NCBI RefSeq assembly: GCF_025118155.1
Contig: NW_026251391.1
Coordinates: 747,501 to 811,500, forward strand
Source: Cokeromyces recurvatus
Lineage: Eukaryota > Mucoromycota > Mucoromycetes > Mucorales > Mucoraceae
DNA length: 64,000 bases
Reading direction: 5' to 3'
Shown here: positions 1 to 14,227 of the stretch, one piece after another
Position numbering within the stretch: position 1 is the first letter of the stretch
How the letters are laid out: each line of letters begins with the position of its first letter
Notes under the pieces: model-generated
Seen by the model: the letters and a program-made list of their open reading frames with translations, nothing else
Databases searched by the model: none
What the model was told of the DNA's origin: nothing
Program-made: the position numbers and the translations under genes

Positions 1-3206
<3,206 letters not shown>

Positions 3207-4550
3207 ATGACAGGTGTACAAGGCTATGTTTATGAATCAACATCACATTTTCAAGTACTTCAGCGCAATCCGGAAACGAACATAGCCTCTATTTTAATAG
3301 ATGGTGAAATAGTAGAATATAAAGTGGGCGGCCCATATACGATTGGAAAAGCACACAATGTGTATGTAGGAGATATTTGGATTATGGCAGGTCAAAGTAA
3401 CATGCGTGGCCATGGATTCTTAATGGATCCATTTACAAAAAACAATTTGATGCATGAGTCTTTAGTAGATAGTATTCATCTATTCAATTCAAGTGAGCAA
3501 TGGACTTTGGCCAAAGATCCGACACATCGACTCGTGTCATCACCTCGACAAGTTCATCACACTTTACCAGATCCGACAGTGCGTGATCCTAAAATACTTG
3601 AATATAGAGGAGCCTCATTAGGTTTGGCGTTTGCTAAGAAATATCAGCAACTGAACCATCATGTTCCAGTAGGGTTAGTAGCTAGTGCTCATGGCGGTAC
3701 TACGCTTGAGGATTGGAAACGACCGCTTAACCTTTTTTCCTCAAGGAAGAATAACGATGATGATCCATTTAATACAACCTTATATGGTGCTATGATTGCT
3801 CGAATTGAACAAGTGGGACCTATTACAGGTATTTTATGGTATCAAGGGGAATCAGATACAGTTAAAGAACAAGATGCAGTCACTTATAAAGAACGATTTC
3901 TTCAATGGCTTCAGGATTTACGTCAAGACCTTAAAAGGGATAATTTGCCTGTTGCCTTTGTTCAGATTGGATCACATCGTGTTGATGATCCAGAGATGAT
4001 AAAGAACTGGAAAATAGTACAAGATGGACAACGTAAGCTCTTTGACTACCATCACTTTACAGCAGGTGTAGCAAGCTTTGACGGTAGCTTAGACGATCGT
4101 TTGCATTTATCGGCTACTGCTTTGAATAAAGTAGGAGAGCGCCTAGCAATTGCTGCAACCTGTGCAAAGCAAGGTCTAGGTAAAACTGCTACACCATTAC
4201 CTGTTCGTGCTGTATTTGAATCAAGTAGTATACCTACTTTAAAGGAAACAGGTATTCCTTCAAGTATAAGAGTTGAATTTGAGCATGTTAACGATCATCA
4301 AGGTTGGATGAATAAATTAGATGAAGAAATATATGGGTTTGAAATTGAGTGTGCGGATAAAGAGGTTGTATTACTGAGTGTCCGTATTAATGACGATAAG
4401 CAATGGTCGTTAAGGCTCTATCTTACTTCTAAGCCAAAGGCGCCTATCTATATAAGCTATGGAATGAATCAAGAAGTAAAAGGGAATTTAATTAGGTCGG
4501 ATGGTATGGCAGTACCTGCTTTTCAAAAATTTGAAGTATTTTTTTCTTGA
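3207..4550 (+). CDS. Sialate O-acetylesterase-like (SASA domain) SGNH esterase
   Basis: Single-exon gene of 447 residues. It carries the hallmarks of the SASA/DUF303 carbohydrate-esterase family in order: GQSNMRGHG (nucleophile Ser block, residues about 62-70), ILWYQGESD (block III, about 209-217) and DDRLHLSA with the catalytic Asp/His pair (about 298-305). The family removes acetyl groups from sugars. The true substrate here is unknown, and fungal members may act on plant or cell-wall acetylated glycans. No signal peptide is visible at the first ATG, so an intracellular protein, or a missed upstream exon carrying a signal, are both possible. The lack of introns is unusual in this window. 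A C-terminal beta-rich segment of about 120 residues follows the catalytic part. Confidence 0.85.
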   Translation: MTGVQGYVYESTSHFQVLQRNPETNIASILIDGEIVEYKVGGPYTIGKAHNVYVGDIWIMAGQSNMRGHGFLMDPFTKNNLMHESLVDSIHLFNSSEQWTLAKDPTHRLVSSPRQVHHTLPDPTVRDPKILEYRGASLGLAFAKKYQQLNHHVPVGLVASAHGGTTLEDWKRPLNLFSSRKNNDDDPFNTTLYGAMIARIEQVGPITGILWYQGESDTVKEQDAVTYKERFLQWLQDLRQDLKRDNLPVAFVQIGSHRVDDPEMIKNWKIVQDGQRKLFDYHHFTAGVASFDGSLDDRLHLSATALNKVGERLAIAATCAKQGLGKTATPLPVRAVFESSSIPTLKETGIPSSIRVEFEHVNDHQGWMNKLDEEIYGFEIECADKEVVLLSVRINDDKQWSLRLYLTSKPKAPIYISYGMNQEVKGNLIRSDGMAVPAFQKFEVFFS

Positions 4551-6508
4551 GGTTTTGTCATTATAACACATTATAAGATACATGCACTATTTATCATCAT
4601 AGTTACATATAATAAAAGGAAAACACTCAAACACATTATGGAATTTTTGTTAAATATGTATATATACAGCCAGTACTATGGATATTGTCGCCCATTAACA
4701 AATATTCGTCGGCAGTTGAGAAATAATTGTCGCAAAGGAAATTTCGCTTTAGGGCAAAGGGTTTTTTTTTTTTTTTTTTTTTTTTGTAATTTTATTAAAA
4801 ATTCTTTAGAGAGGTTCTTTATATAGATATTTTATAGAACAAGCTCTGGATATAAGCATAAGTAATATTATAAAAGATGGATTACATAATACAAGACAAA
4901 CTATAAGCATGAACATATAATAATAAAATATAACATATCTTTTGTACACTCTTTGAAACTCTATCTCTTTCTTCTCTTCAAAGCCATTATTCCTTTCAAA
5001 CTTATCAAAATCTAAAGAGTCTTATTATCATGATCATCATAAAAAAGATCTCAATTACTATAATACAGTAGTAAGAAAGCTTACAGCTTAACTATTTAAA
5101 ATGCATGAACCGCCAAGAGTATCTTGTACAATTGAAAAAAAAAAGCGTCTAGATTGTGTGTGTATCTAAAAATAAAAATAAAACTGTGTATAAAATGCCA
5201 TTTTTTATATTATTGATAGCTTATCTATGAACATCATGCTCTGTCGTGTAACTGAATTTGACTAGTTTTGGCTTAATTTCTTTACAAGAATGTTCAATAT
5301 ATTCACATAAAAAAAGTAAACAAACTTCTTTTTTTTTTTTTACTTTCTTACTTTCTTACTTTCTTTCTAAGAAGACAGTAATGCTTTACTACATTCAAAT
5401 AAAAGGCAAAACTTATCTCTAAAGTATTAAAAAGAAAAGAGAAAAAAAAGACAAGGAGAAAGGCAGGAGAGAAGATTTATCGCAAAGTAAATTAAAAACA
5501 AAAAAAAATATGCTAAAATTAAACTTTAATAACTTCTCCTTCTTTTCGTTTATTTTTTTTTTCTCCTGAATTTTACAATAAAAAAAAAAGTACATTTTTC
5601 GTTTTTTTTCCCTTTTTTTCTTCTTCTTTTTTCTTTAGCTTTTTTTTATTTTTCCTATTCTTCTTTATTTTTACTTGAAACTATGGGTAGACATTGTCAG
5701 GGTTATGAAGTGTGCTCAAGTCACATAGCTTGGCTTACTTGAGTTTGTAGAACTGTCCGTTTATAACATGGCTAAAGGAGAGGCCTAGACTCTCTTTTGG
5801 TTACTACATGCATATCCGCCTTCACCTTGGGTTATTGCAACCTTAGATAATTGATGGGACCTTATCGAATTTTGACTGCTCAAGTTTGATTTATTTCCAA
5901 AGGAGGAGGGAAATAAAAAGGATACTTGGGGTTGGAAATTGTAAACCTGTTCCTTTTTTAGGGAGATTAGCGTACTCTTTGTCTGCACCATTGAAAGGGC
6001 TTATCTCAAGGTTTAGTTTTTCTGTTTTTCTTTTTGGAGGTTTTTCCTTCTTTTTATTTTTATCTAGTTGCTGTTTATAAAATAAAAATAGATAAGGATG
6101 CACAGCTTACGTTTCTGACCGTGGTTTTTTCATCTATTCATTTAGGTGAAGAATCCCAGCTTGTATTTACTGTTAAGTCAAAAGTAGATGCTAGGGGTCA
6201 AAGAAGGGACATTCTCAGGTAAACAATAGTCAGGTCGTGCACTTCATGTATCTGGATTCCTTCCACTTCGCCACGCTACAGGTCAGAATGTTTAGCCCGG
6301 CTTCCAATGAAACTTACATCCAACTGTATTTTTTATTGGGGTAGGAAGTGAGGAATCCTATCTTTTTCTTCTAGCAAGGCTTGGGCCAGGTTGGACTTTG
6401 CCAAGTGTCTACTAGTTGAAATTGGACGTTTATCTTTCAAGTAGAAATTTAGAGGGAGAAGAAGAAAAAAAAAAAGCCCGGCATGGGTATTGGTTTATAG
6501 AACTTATT

Positions 6509-6600
6509 TTTGGGATTAGATATGCTTTCACCTTCTCGTGGTTAATCCTGTTAGTATCAAGTCTCTTTTAAAGAGATTTGAGAACTAAGAAAAGCATCTT
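6509..6600. repeat. Dispersed repeat copy A (pair with 14228-14320)
   Basis: Shares an alternating pattern of matches with 14228-14320: TTTTTGGGATT, then GCTTT..CTTC.CGTGGT..ATCCTGTTA, then TTGAGAACT.A.AAAAGC. The copies differ by substitutions and short gaps. It lies inside the Tc1-like element, so it may be the end of an element inserted there. The family is not identified. Confidence 0.5.
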
Positions 6601-7175
6601 TTTTTTATAATATTAATAAAAATGAAAAAAAAATCAATTTAATAAAATCGTGTTCTATAATAAAGTTGCATCTCTAATAATATTTAATAATTAAGCGTAT
6701 AATTCTTTCATTAACAAAAGTGGTGAAAGACTATAATAGCACAGTGTATAAATATTAAAAAGACTATTGTATATTTTCCCTAAGATTTCTTTACTCTTAA
6801 GGTCAATTCTACATGGTTAAATAAATTCAGCATCACTAGAATGTACATTGCCAGAATAAGACTAAAAATAGCCAACATTCATAATGAGCATTCATAATCT
6901 GATTGCTGTGTTCATCTTCAGAATATAATCCGAAGTTGTTTCAAGCCTTGCCATCATTATTTTATCTGGAAATAAACTAACTTTCGTTTTCCAACTAGTG
7001 ATTTTTTTTTTCAACACAATTTTTTCAATACAATTTTCTCCAAGGAAAATTTTCTTTGGGTATTGATTATTGAGTAGCTATATATGTAAAGACTGAAGGT
7101 GATTATTGAGCTGAGATTTTGAGATGCTAAATTTTTCGAATTGTTCAGCTAACCTCCCCCACTATTTCACCCACA

Positions 7176-7762
7176 TCAAGCTAGGAGGGGTCCATCGTCC
7201 ACTAGATTCCTCAAAAAGTCGTTGTGATCGTCGTTGAAAGAAGACTGAGGACCAGAACTTATAGAAGACTTTTTGTAAGGTACTTCTTCCGTTTCTCTGT
7301 GCATTTTCCGCCATCTTTGAGCCACACATGATTCGATCGCAAGTTCTTTTGCGAACCGGGTAGTGAGACCTCTTTCCTGAGCACTTTCAATCAATCATTC
7401 TGTCAATAAAGTCATCTCGTTGCCTGTCACTTTACTTTCTGTATCGTTTGCCAGCTTAATTAGCATTACTTTAGCAATCTTTCCAACAGTAATCTTCTCA
7501 GGCGATTTTTAATTTTCTCCAAACGCTTTGATCGATTAGTCTTTCAAGAACCACATTAGGATTGGGTTATCTCAGTTAGAACACCCTTCATTGGATCGTA
7601 CAATTTTGTATCCTTCTCGTCGTACAGGCTATCGCGCCCATCTTCGTAATAAAAAAGATCTCTCCATGACTCAAACCAAAAACAAAAAAAATATATTAAA
7701 CAAAAAGAAGAGCTCAGGAAGAAGAAAACACTACGATAATTTAAGCTAATATGACGCGACAA
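7176..7762 (-). pseudogene. Tc1-like transposase N-terminal relic
   Basis: Two broken minus-strand reading frames, 7556-7762 and 7176-7394. The first contains RDLFYYEDGRDSLYDE and a DPMKGVLTE-like segment, which parallels LFYFEDGQGNVLDEDG at 18640-18682. The second holds a helix-turn-helix-like stretch, IESAQERGLTTRFAKEL. Stops and frameshifts separate them, and the catalytic domain is absent. Assignment rests on similarity to the second relic in the window and on the flanking TIRs with TA duplications. Confidence 0.5.
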
Positions 7763-8188
7763 TACGCTTTTCCTAAAACGACAATCAACAAAAATAAAAA
7801 CGACAAATTGAAATCTCTATTGCGACAATTATTTCTCAACTGCCGACGAATATTTGTTAATTGGCGACAATATCCATCATACTGGCTGTATATATATATA
7901 TATATATATGTGTGTATGTGTGTATGTGTAAATACGAATATATACATATTTATATAATATTTATGAAGACTTGATATACGAAACCTATTGTGTATTATAT
8001 ATGTATATATCTGTGTTTACTATATGTATCTAATCTATAAAATTTGGTAGTGAATAAATAAAACTGTTTGCAATTAAATTTTATATAGTTTGTATAAAAA
8101 TGAAGAAGTTTATGTACTACTAAATGCTATGTCATAGTCTATTTTTTTTTTATATGATTTATATACTGTCGTAAAGGCTTACTTATTA

Positions 8189-9003
8189 CTATAACATTAA
8201 AGTGTTTAAATTTTCATTTAGAATAATATCAGATACTGCAAACATGACATGCTGTAATAATTTTGTATCAGTCACATTAGTAAAATATGTATAGACATTT
8301 TTGCTCGGATTCTGATTAAGTCGTTGAAATCTATTTTTAAAATAATTACTCGTTTGTTCAAAGTTACTGTTATCGCCTATTAAACATATTACATATAGGA
8401 TGAGAATCATTACATGTTATACGTATTAATATACCTTTAAAATCCGGAAACCATTTTGATATAGGAGAAATTAATATTTTTTGTTTAAATATATCAATCT
8501 TGTTTAAAAATAATATCATGGATGTATTTACAAGCCAGGAAGAGTTGCAGATTGTATCAAAGAGCATTAATCCTTCCTGAATCTTTTTACAAAAAAAAAA
8601 AAAGGAAAAAGAGAGACATCAGGTTTTTGTATTATTTAAAACCTAAAACTTACTTGATTCTATATGATTTTTATTAGACATTATATATCTTTTTACAAAT
8701 AAAAATATGATTTATAGCTTACAGAATTTCTATCCTCTACTAAGCATTGATCATATCCACTGATAGCAACAATAAATAATATAGCAGTTACATTTTCAAA
8801 GCAATGAATCCATTTCTTTCTTTCACTTTTTTGACCGCCTACATCAAACATTCTATACGTTAAAGACCCAATATGAAATGTTTCTTCAACTATTCCGATA
8901 GTTTCTGCTCTACATAAAATTATATCTTGGTCTGTTGGTAAATAATCTGACATCCAAAGTCGATCTAACTGATCAAAGAAACTCAAAATAATTATAATAA
9001 TAA

Positions 9004-9080
<77 letters not shown>

Positions 9081-9717
9081 AAGGAAAAAACATACATACT
9101 ATGATATATTGTCTTGTAAGGCGAAAATGTTTCCTTTATCCATAGCTGTTTGAATACCAGAATCAATCAGTAAAGTTTTTAATGGCGCAAGATATAATTT
9201 AGGATAAGGCTCTCCATTTTCTAATGGTTCAAAATTTTTGAATAGGTCACAATATCTCTATTACTTTATGTTTTAGCTAAATGAGCATTTATATTCAATA
9301 TCTAAATTACATTGTTGGACTTGTGTTCTAAGGGTATATTTAATTGTTCGATAATTTCAAAAAGTGTTTGCACTGCTATCATTATATTTGCATAAATAAT
9401 GACTTTAAACCTTTCTCTTTCAGATGCACTAAATCCTGATGCGTGAATGAGCTTCATTTGTTTTAATATTGTTGACTTTCCTGATTCACTTGCACCTATA
9501 ATTAAAAATCGCGATATAATCATTTGAATATATATAACTTCTTTGATATAATATATATTACAGAAAAAAATGTTGAATTACCTAGTAATAATATTTTGAT
9601 CTCTGTTTTTAACCGTTTTTCATCAATCTTAATTTGCTTGTCAATGGCTCGATTTCTTTGAATATCTGGATTGGGTTGACGAGTAAAAGAATGGGACAAG
9701 CTCATACAATTTCCCAT
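8189..9717 (-). CDS. Heterotrimeric G-protein alpha subunit, divergent
   Basis: Guanine-nucleotide switch that relays signals from membrane receptors. The start at 9717 gives MGNCMS, with Gly2 for N-myristoylation and Cys4 for palmitoylation. Exons then supply the P-loop (an intron splits it, joining to GASESGKST), the helical domain, switch I ([12 protein letters not shown]), switch II ([13 protein letters not shown], catalytic Gln kept), FLNKIDIF (guanine specificity NKxD), and [11 protein letters not shown] near the C-terminus, ending NENLNTLML. There are about five introns. The one near 9010-9110 holds a T15-A44 tract. Departures from consensus are Ser for the third Gly of GAGESGKS, A-E-T-I for V-K-T-T in switch I, Lys for Arg after DVGGQ, and TNVT for the TCAT motif. 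No Cys at -4, so not a pertussis-toxin-type end. The join at about 8720/8575 appears 3-4 residues short compared with other G-alphas. Confidence 0.9.
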
Positions 9718-10402
9718 TTTTGTAGGGATAAAAGAAAGAATGATAATAATAATAAAGGAAAGAAAATGGAGAGGATATTATCATGGATACCAATTCGCAG
9801 CAGAAGTCAAACTTCTTTTTTTTTTGATTTTTAACGCTTTAATCAAGCTCAAATTAAAATAATATGCAATTTTTTTTATAAAAAAAAGGGGGGATTTATG
9901 TTTAGCCTAAACTTGAGTAAGAATATCGAAAAGATTTATACTAATAACAAAACTAAATCATTTAATACTAATAATACAGTAGCCGCAACGCCAATAGGCT
10001 TCTAAATGATATGTTTGTGGTTTTCAATAGTTGTTTCAGAATACTACCTACATGTTTCCAAAGGGCATTTTATATATATAAAGAAAAGCAGCGACCCATT
10101 GATTTTCATTTTCAATCATTTCGGAAGTATAAAGTGATGTTGTTCTCATATCGTACCTCAAAAAGACAATGTTTTTGTTTACTTCATTGATGGCTGTACA
10201 CAATCCGCTTTCAGCAAGTCAATATTGAGAAAACATCACTAAGATGTGCATATGTTTGAAGGAGTAATTTAGGTCAATAAAGGTAGACAAAAAGAAAAAT
10301 CAAGTATACGTCTTATAATTCTAATTATGATTGTAATACTTAATTAAATACACTATAAAAAGGGAGCCGCATATTTTCGTTTGCCCTGTATTTCTTAAAA
10401 GT
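9718..10402. other. Intergenic spacer
   Basis: AT-rich spacer upstream of the G-alpha gene. A good TATA box (CTATAAAAAGGG) lies at about 10351-10362, about 45 bases ahead of the small reading frame at 10403. Nothing else was recognised. Confidence 0.4.
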
Positions 10403-10909
10403 TTGAAAATAATCTCAACATACAAAATTCACGTAACCGATCTTTATGAAGGGATACCACAAATTTTTAATGTAAACAGCTTAAATATAGAACAAAGGCC
10501 TATGTTCAGCTCTCTAGTCTTTAAATTGCCAAAAATGTGTAGCAAGAATAAAATTAAAATTGCTATTAGTGCCTTAAAGGAAAACGATATTTTAACAAAG
10601 AATTTGGTCACTATCACAGCTATGGACACCATAGAATCAGATACTATAGAATAGTAGAAACGAATTCTCATGATAAAGGTAGTGATTGTTTTCCCTATAA
10701 CATTGACTGCAGTAGATAATCGGCGATATTATTTATTAGAGAGTAGTTCCATAATAAAAGAGCCAACAACAAAACAACCTTCTGATAATTCTATTATACT
10801 GTTGTTACAGCAAAGAGCTACTACTGACGATATTACTCGAAGAAAAAAAAAAGACCCTATTAGATTATATTATATCCAGTTCACCATTACCACAGTTACT
10901 AAAAAATGA
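10403..10909 (+). CDS. Hypothetical small gene or gene relic
   Basis: Two consecutive plus-strand reading frames (10403-10654, 83 codons, and 10670-10909, 79 codons) follow a strong TATA-box-like string at 10351-10362. A GT...CTGCAG pair (about 10680-10712) could be an intron, but the first frame stops before it. Neither frame resembles a family I recognise. The first has KMCSKNKIKIAISALKE and an acidic end. The second has a Gln/Lys/Arg-rich middle. It may be a degraded gene. Confidence 0.2.
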
Positions 10910-10911
10910 AG

Positions 10912-11521
10912 CTTATCTGGAAATAAATCAAGATAGTTTGGAAATAGCAAATAATGACTGGATAAGCAGTTCTCAGCCACGATACATCTGTAATATTTGA
11001 TGTATGAATTTGTTTAGTTTTAGAGAATAAGACGAATATAAGAAATAATAGGTTTCCTTGAGGTCATTTATAAATATCAAAAACTATAATGGGGAAAGAA
11101 GACAAAAATATTTTATCAATGTCATTCTATCCAATTAGATGAAGAAAATCTTATAGACAAGAAGTGTTAGAGATAATCAAATTTTTAGAAGTCAACAGGT
11201 ATTTAAAAGTCTCATAGAACACTTTTCTCTTGTCGGGACACTGATGGCATTGCACTCTGTTCTTATGAAAATCCATTGATATGTTTTAGTAAATTCAGTA
11301 CAACAGTCTCAATTTGAGCCTTCTTTTATTTTATTTTATTTCATCGTAATATATACTAAAGTATAGAATGTGCTTTTCAGGGAAGAAGGGCAGTAAATAG
11401 CATGAATAACCAATCAGATAACAAACTGTCATTTGCAGTCCCATTTTCCGAACTTTTTTTTTTTTGAAGTTAAACCCCTGAATTCAAGGCAATTCTTCAT
11501 AGTCTCCATTCTTCTTACACT
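10912..11521. other. Intergenic spacer
   Basis: AT-rich sequence before the methylthiotransferase gene, with a T-run at 11455-11465. There is a weak partial likeness between 11065-11100 and 40253-40290 (both contain ATATCAAAAA and AATGGGGA), too short to call a repeat. No gene seen. Confidence 0.35.
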
Positions 11522-13767
11522 ATGTCTATTTTTCGTTCAATTCCAAAATGTGGTGTGAGTAAATGGCAGCGCATGTTACAGTATCGTACCCTTGCAACTT
11601 CGACAGCAATTGAGCAGAAAACAGCTAAACGGAGAAGACTTGTATTCGATAATAGATCACCATCATTTCAAGATTTCCTGTTAACTCAAAAACAATCTTC
11701 AAAACCTTTAGATCCTAAATTGACTCAACCTGATCAAGTACCTTACCTTCATACTGACAGTAAACTTTTAGGAAAAGGAAAGAAATTTTTTATCGAAGTA
11801 TACGGCTGTCAGGTTAGTTGTTATTTTCATCTCTTCTTTCGTCACATATCTTGAACTCACAATTTTTTTTTTTTTTTTTTTTTTTTTTGGTAGATGAACG
11901 TTAATGATACAGAAATACTAAATTCTATTATGACTAATACTGGATATGAACGTACTAATAATTTAGATGATGCTAATATTGTATTCTTGGTTACTGTAAG
12001 TTTACTTTTTTTTTCGATTATGACAGTTGAATAATAAAAATAAAACAAAAAAAAAGTGTGCTATTAGAGACAATGCAGAAGTCAAGATTTGGGAAAGATT
12101 GAAGTATCTTCGACACTATAGAACAAAAATTAATTCAGATAATCCACCTATTGTTGGTGTATTGGGTGTAAATGAATAATGATGTATTCTTTTAAGATAT
12201 ACATATGTCTCATTTTTTATTTTGTTAGTGTATGGCCGAAAGATTAAAAACAAAACTATTAGAACAAGATCGACTAGTAGATATTGTATGTGGACCTGAT
12301 GGGTATCGTTCTATACCACATTTGATTTCATTAGCTGAAGGAGAAGAATATAGTGAAGGTATAGCAAACGTTATGTTATCAGCTGATGAAACCTATGCAG
12401 ATGTAATGCCAATGCGCTTAGATCCTGCCAACGTATCTGGTTGGGTGTCAATTATGCGTGGTTGTAATAATATGTGTAGTTTTTGTATTGTACCATTTAC
12501 GAGAGGAAACGAAAGAAGTCGACCTATTGATTCTATCATAAACGAGGTTCGATACTTGAATGATCAAGGTGTAAAAGAAGTTACTGTATTAGGTCAAAAT
12601 GTCAATTGTAAGTCTAATAATAGCAGAAAATTATATATTTTTATATTTATTTATTTTGTAGCTTATCGAGATGAATCTGAATCAAAATATTTTATGTCAA
12701 ATATGGGTCTAGGATCCAATCTAAGTAATTCAGGTTTTAAGACTATCTACAAACGTAAAGATGGAGGTAGACGGTTTACAGAACTTTTAGATAAAATTAG
12801 TTTAATTAATCCAGAGGTAGCTATGAAAACAAACAAAAAAACTTTGAATATTTAGATATGTGTATATTCATTTAATTAATTTTATTAGATGCGTATTCGT
12901 TTTACTTCACCTCATCCAAAAGATTTCCCTACTGATTTGTTACATTTGATAGCTTCTAGACCTAATATTTGTAATTCTATTCATTTACCCATTCAATCAG
13001 GCAGTAATACGGTATTAGAACGTATGCGTCGAGGTTATACGCGAGAGGCTTACTTGGATCTGGTAGAGGAGATGCGAAGAATAATCCCTAATGTATGGAT
13101 CAGTAGTGATATTATTGCTGGTTTTTGTGGTGAAACAGAAGAAGAGCATCAAGATACTGTAAAATTGATGGAGCAAGTAAAATACGATACAGCCTTTATG
13201 TTTGCTTATAGTATGCGAGAAAAAACGCATGCTCATCGTCGTTATCAAGATGATGTACCCGAAAATGAAAAGATAAGAAGATTGCAAGAAATTGTGAATA
13301 CGTTTCATAGAGAGGCAACTCAAAAGAATAAAAAGTTAATAGGTTCTACTCAGCTTGTTTTAATTGATTCGGATAGGCCTAGAAATAAAAATGGAATAGA
13401 TACTAAATTCAGTGGTAGAACAGATGGAGGGCATAAAGTATTTATTCAGGAAAAGGATGGAAATCATGATTTACAAAAAGGAAACTATGTAGAAGTTAAA
13501 ATCAATCACACTACTAGTGCAAGTCTGACGGGCACATTTTTAAAACATAGCAGTATTCAACAATTTGCAACACAGCGATATTATTCCACAATTGCAAGAC
13601 GAGACACTACTGCTATTCGAAGTAGATATCGTACATTCTTGAAGGCTGGTAATATTGCAGTAGAAGGTGTTGATAAGAGACATATTAAGAAGTTGATTCG
13701 TGAAGGCTTTGAGAATCATCAGTTTTTATATGACCCTGAAATAGAAATAAAAGGTATAAAGAATTGA
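11522..13767 (+). CDS. CDK5RAP1/MiaB-type tRNA methylthiotransferase with C-terminal LYR-like extension
   Basis: Radical-SAM enzyme that adds a methylthio group to i6A37 of tRNAs, in mitochondria in CDK5RAP1 relatives. The ATG at 11522 opens a presequence-like N-terminus ([19 protein letters not shown]). Splicing yields [14 protein letters not shown], then CAIRDNAEV, then GCMAERL; these three Cys hold the auxiliary 4Fe-4S cluster. The radical-SAM motif CNNMCSFC follows at about 12460, then [27 protein letters not shown] and a TRAM segment ending near 13540 ([10 protein letters not shown]). Five introns interrupt it (about 11811-11893, 11997-12056, 12160-12231, 12608-12661 and 12817-12888). 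Past the usual end of the protein the frame stays open for about 74 codons, with a presequence-like [13 protein letters not shown] and a LYR-protein-like part ([31 protein letters not shown]). No in-frame ATG occurs in this tail. Confidence 0.88.
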
Positions 13768-13995
13768 ATTGCCATAACCTAAGGAAATAAATATCGTATC
13801 ATGACATAATATATAGCCAAAAACACACTTGATCTTTTGAAAATAGCAGGAAAGAGAAAGGGTATTGAGTACAATATAGTTCATAATTTATGCCAATTAA
13901 AATTTTTTAAAGATAAAGATAATATAAGGTAAAAGTCACTTTATGCGCATTTATTTCCCCAAAGCCTTATTGTAGATATTTCTTTTTTTTTTTAG

Positions 13996-14116
13996 ACCAC
14001 CTTTTTTTAATAGAAAAGTAAAGCCTTCTGTTCAAGCAATATATAATAATGCTAGAAAAGAATTAGAACTAACAATTGCTACGTTAAATAAGGATTTACA
14101 TCTTTGTTTGATATAA
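13996..14116 (+). other. Exon-like block after the methylthiotransferase-LYR frame
   Basis: After a pyrimidine tract ending in AG (13995), an open stretch reads with VKPSVQAIYNNARKELEL and stops at about 14116. It resembles the third helix of a LYR protein, and could complete the LYR-like tail. The only GT near the end of the preceding exon (about 13754) leaves a phase that does not join it in frame, so either the splice differs or the block is broken. Confidence 0.25.
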
Positions 14117-14227
14117 CAATATTATGTATTTTAAATGTAAAATAATGTTAATAAAAGAAATAGAACTCTAATGCTCAACAGCAGCTACAAGATGTATGTT
14201 GTCCTTTGACTTTCTTTTGCCCACTTT

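Larger units (their letters stand above)
4665..7890 (-). mobile_element. Decayed Tc1/mariner-like transposon with intact terminal inverted repeats
   Basis: Positions 4667-4745 and 7810-7888 are inverted copies of each other. Both ends start CAGCCAGTA and contain the shared stretches GGATATTGTCGCC and GTCGGCAGTTGAGAAATAAT. Both are flanked by TA (4665-4666 and 7889-7890), as expected for Tc1/mariner target duplications. Near the right end, minus-strand fragments at 7176-7394 (helix-turn-helix-like, GLTTRFAKELAIESCVAQRW) and 7556-7762 resemble the N-terminal part of the transposase relic at 18014-18682. The two fragments are in different registers and no DDE catalytic half is recognisable. The middle (about 4830-7100) is non-coding and longer than such elements normally are, so it probably holds further insertions. 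The element is dead. Confidence 0.7.

Noticed and set aside
5785..6222. Short frames on both strands in the middle of the Tc1-like element
   Set aside because: They overlap each other, have no family likeness and no consistent codon bias. They were left as non-coding.
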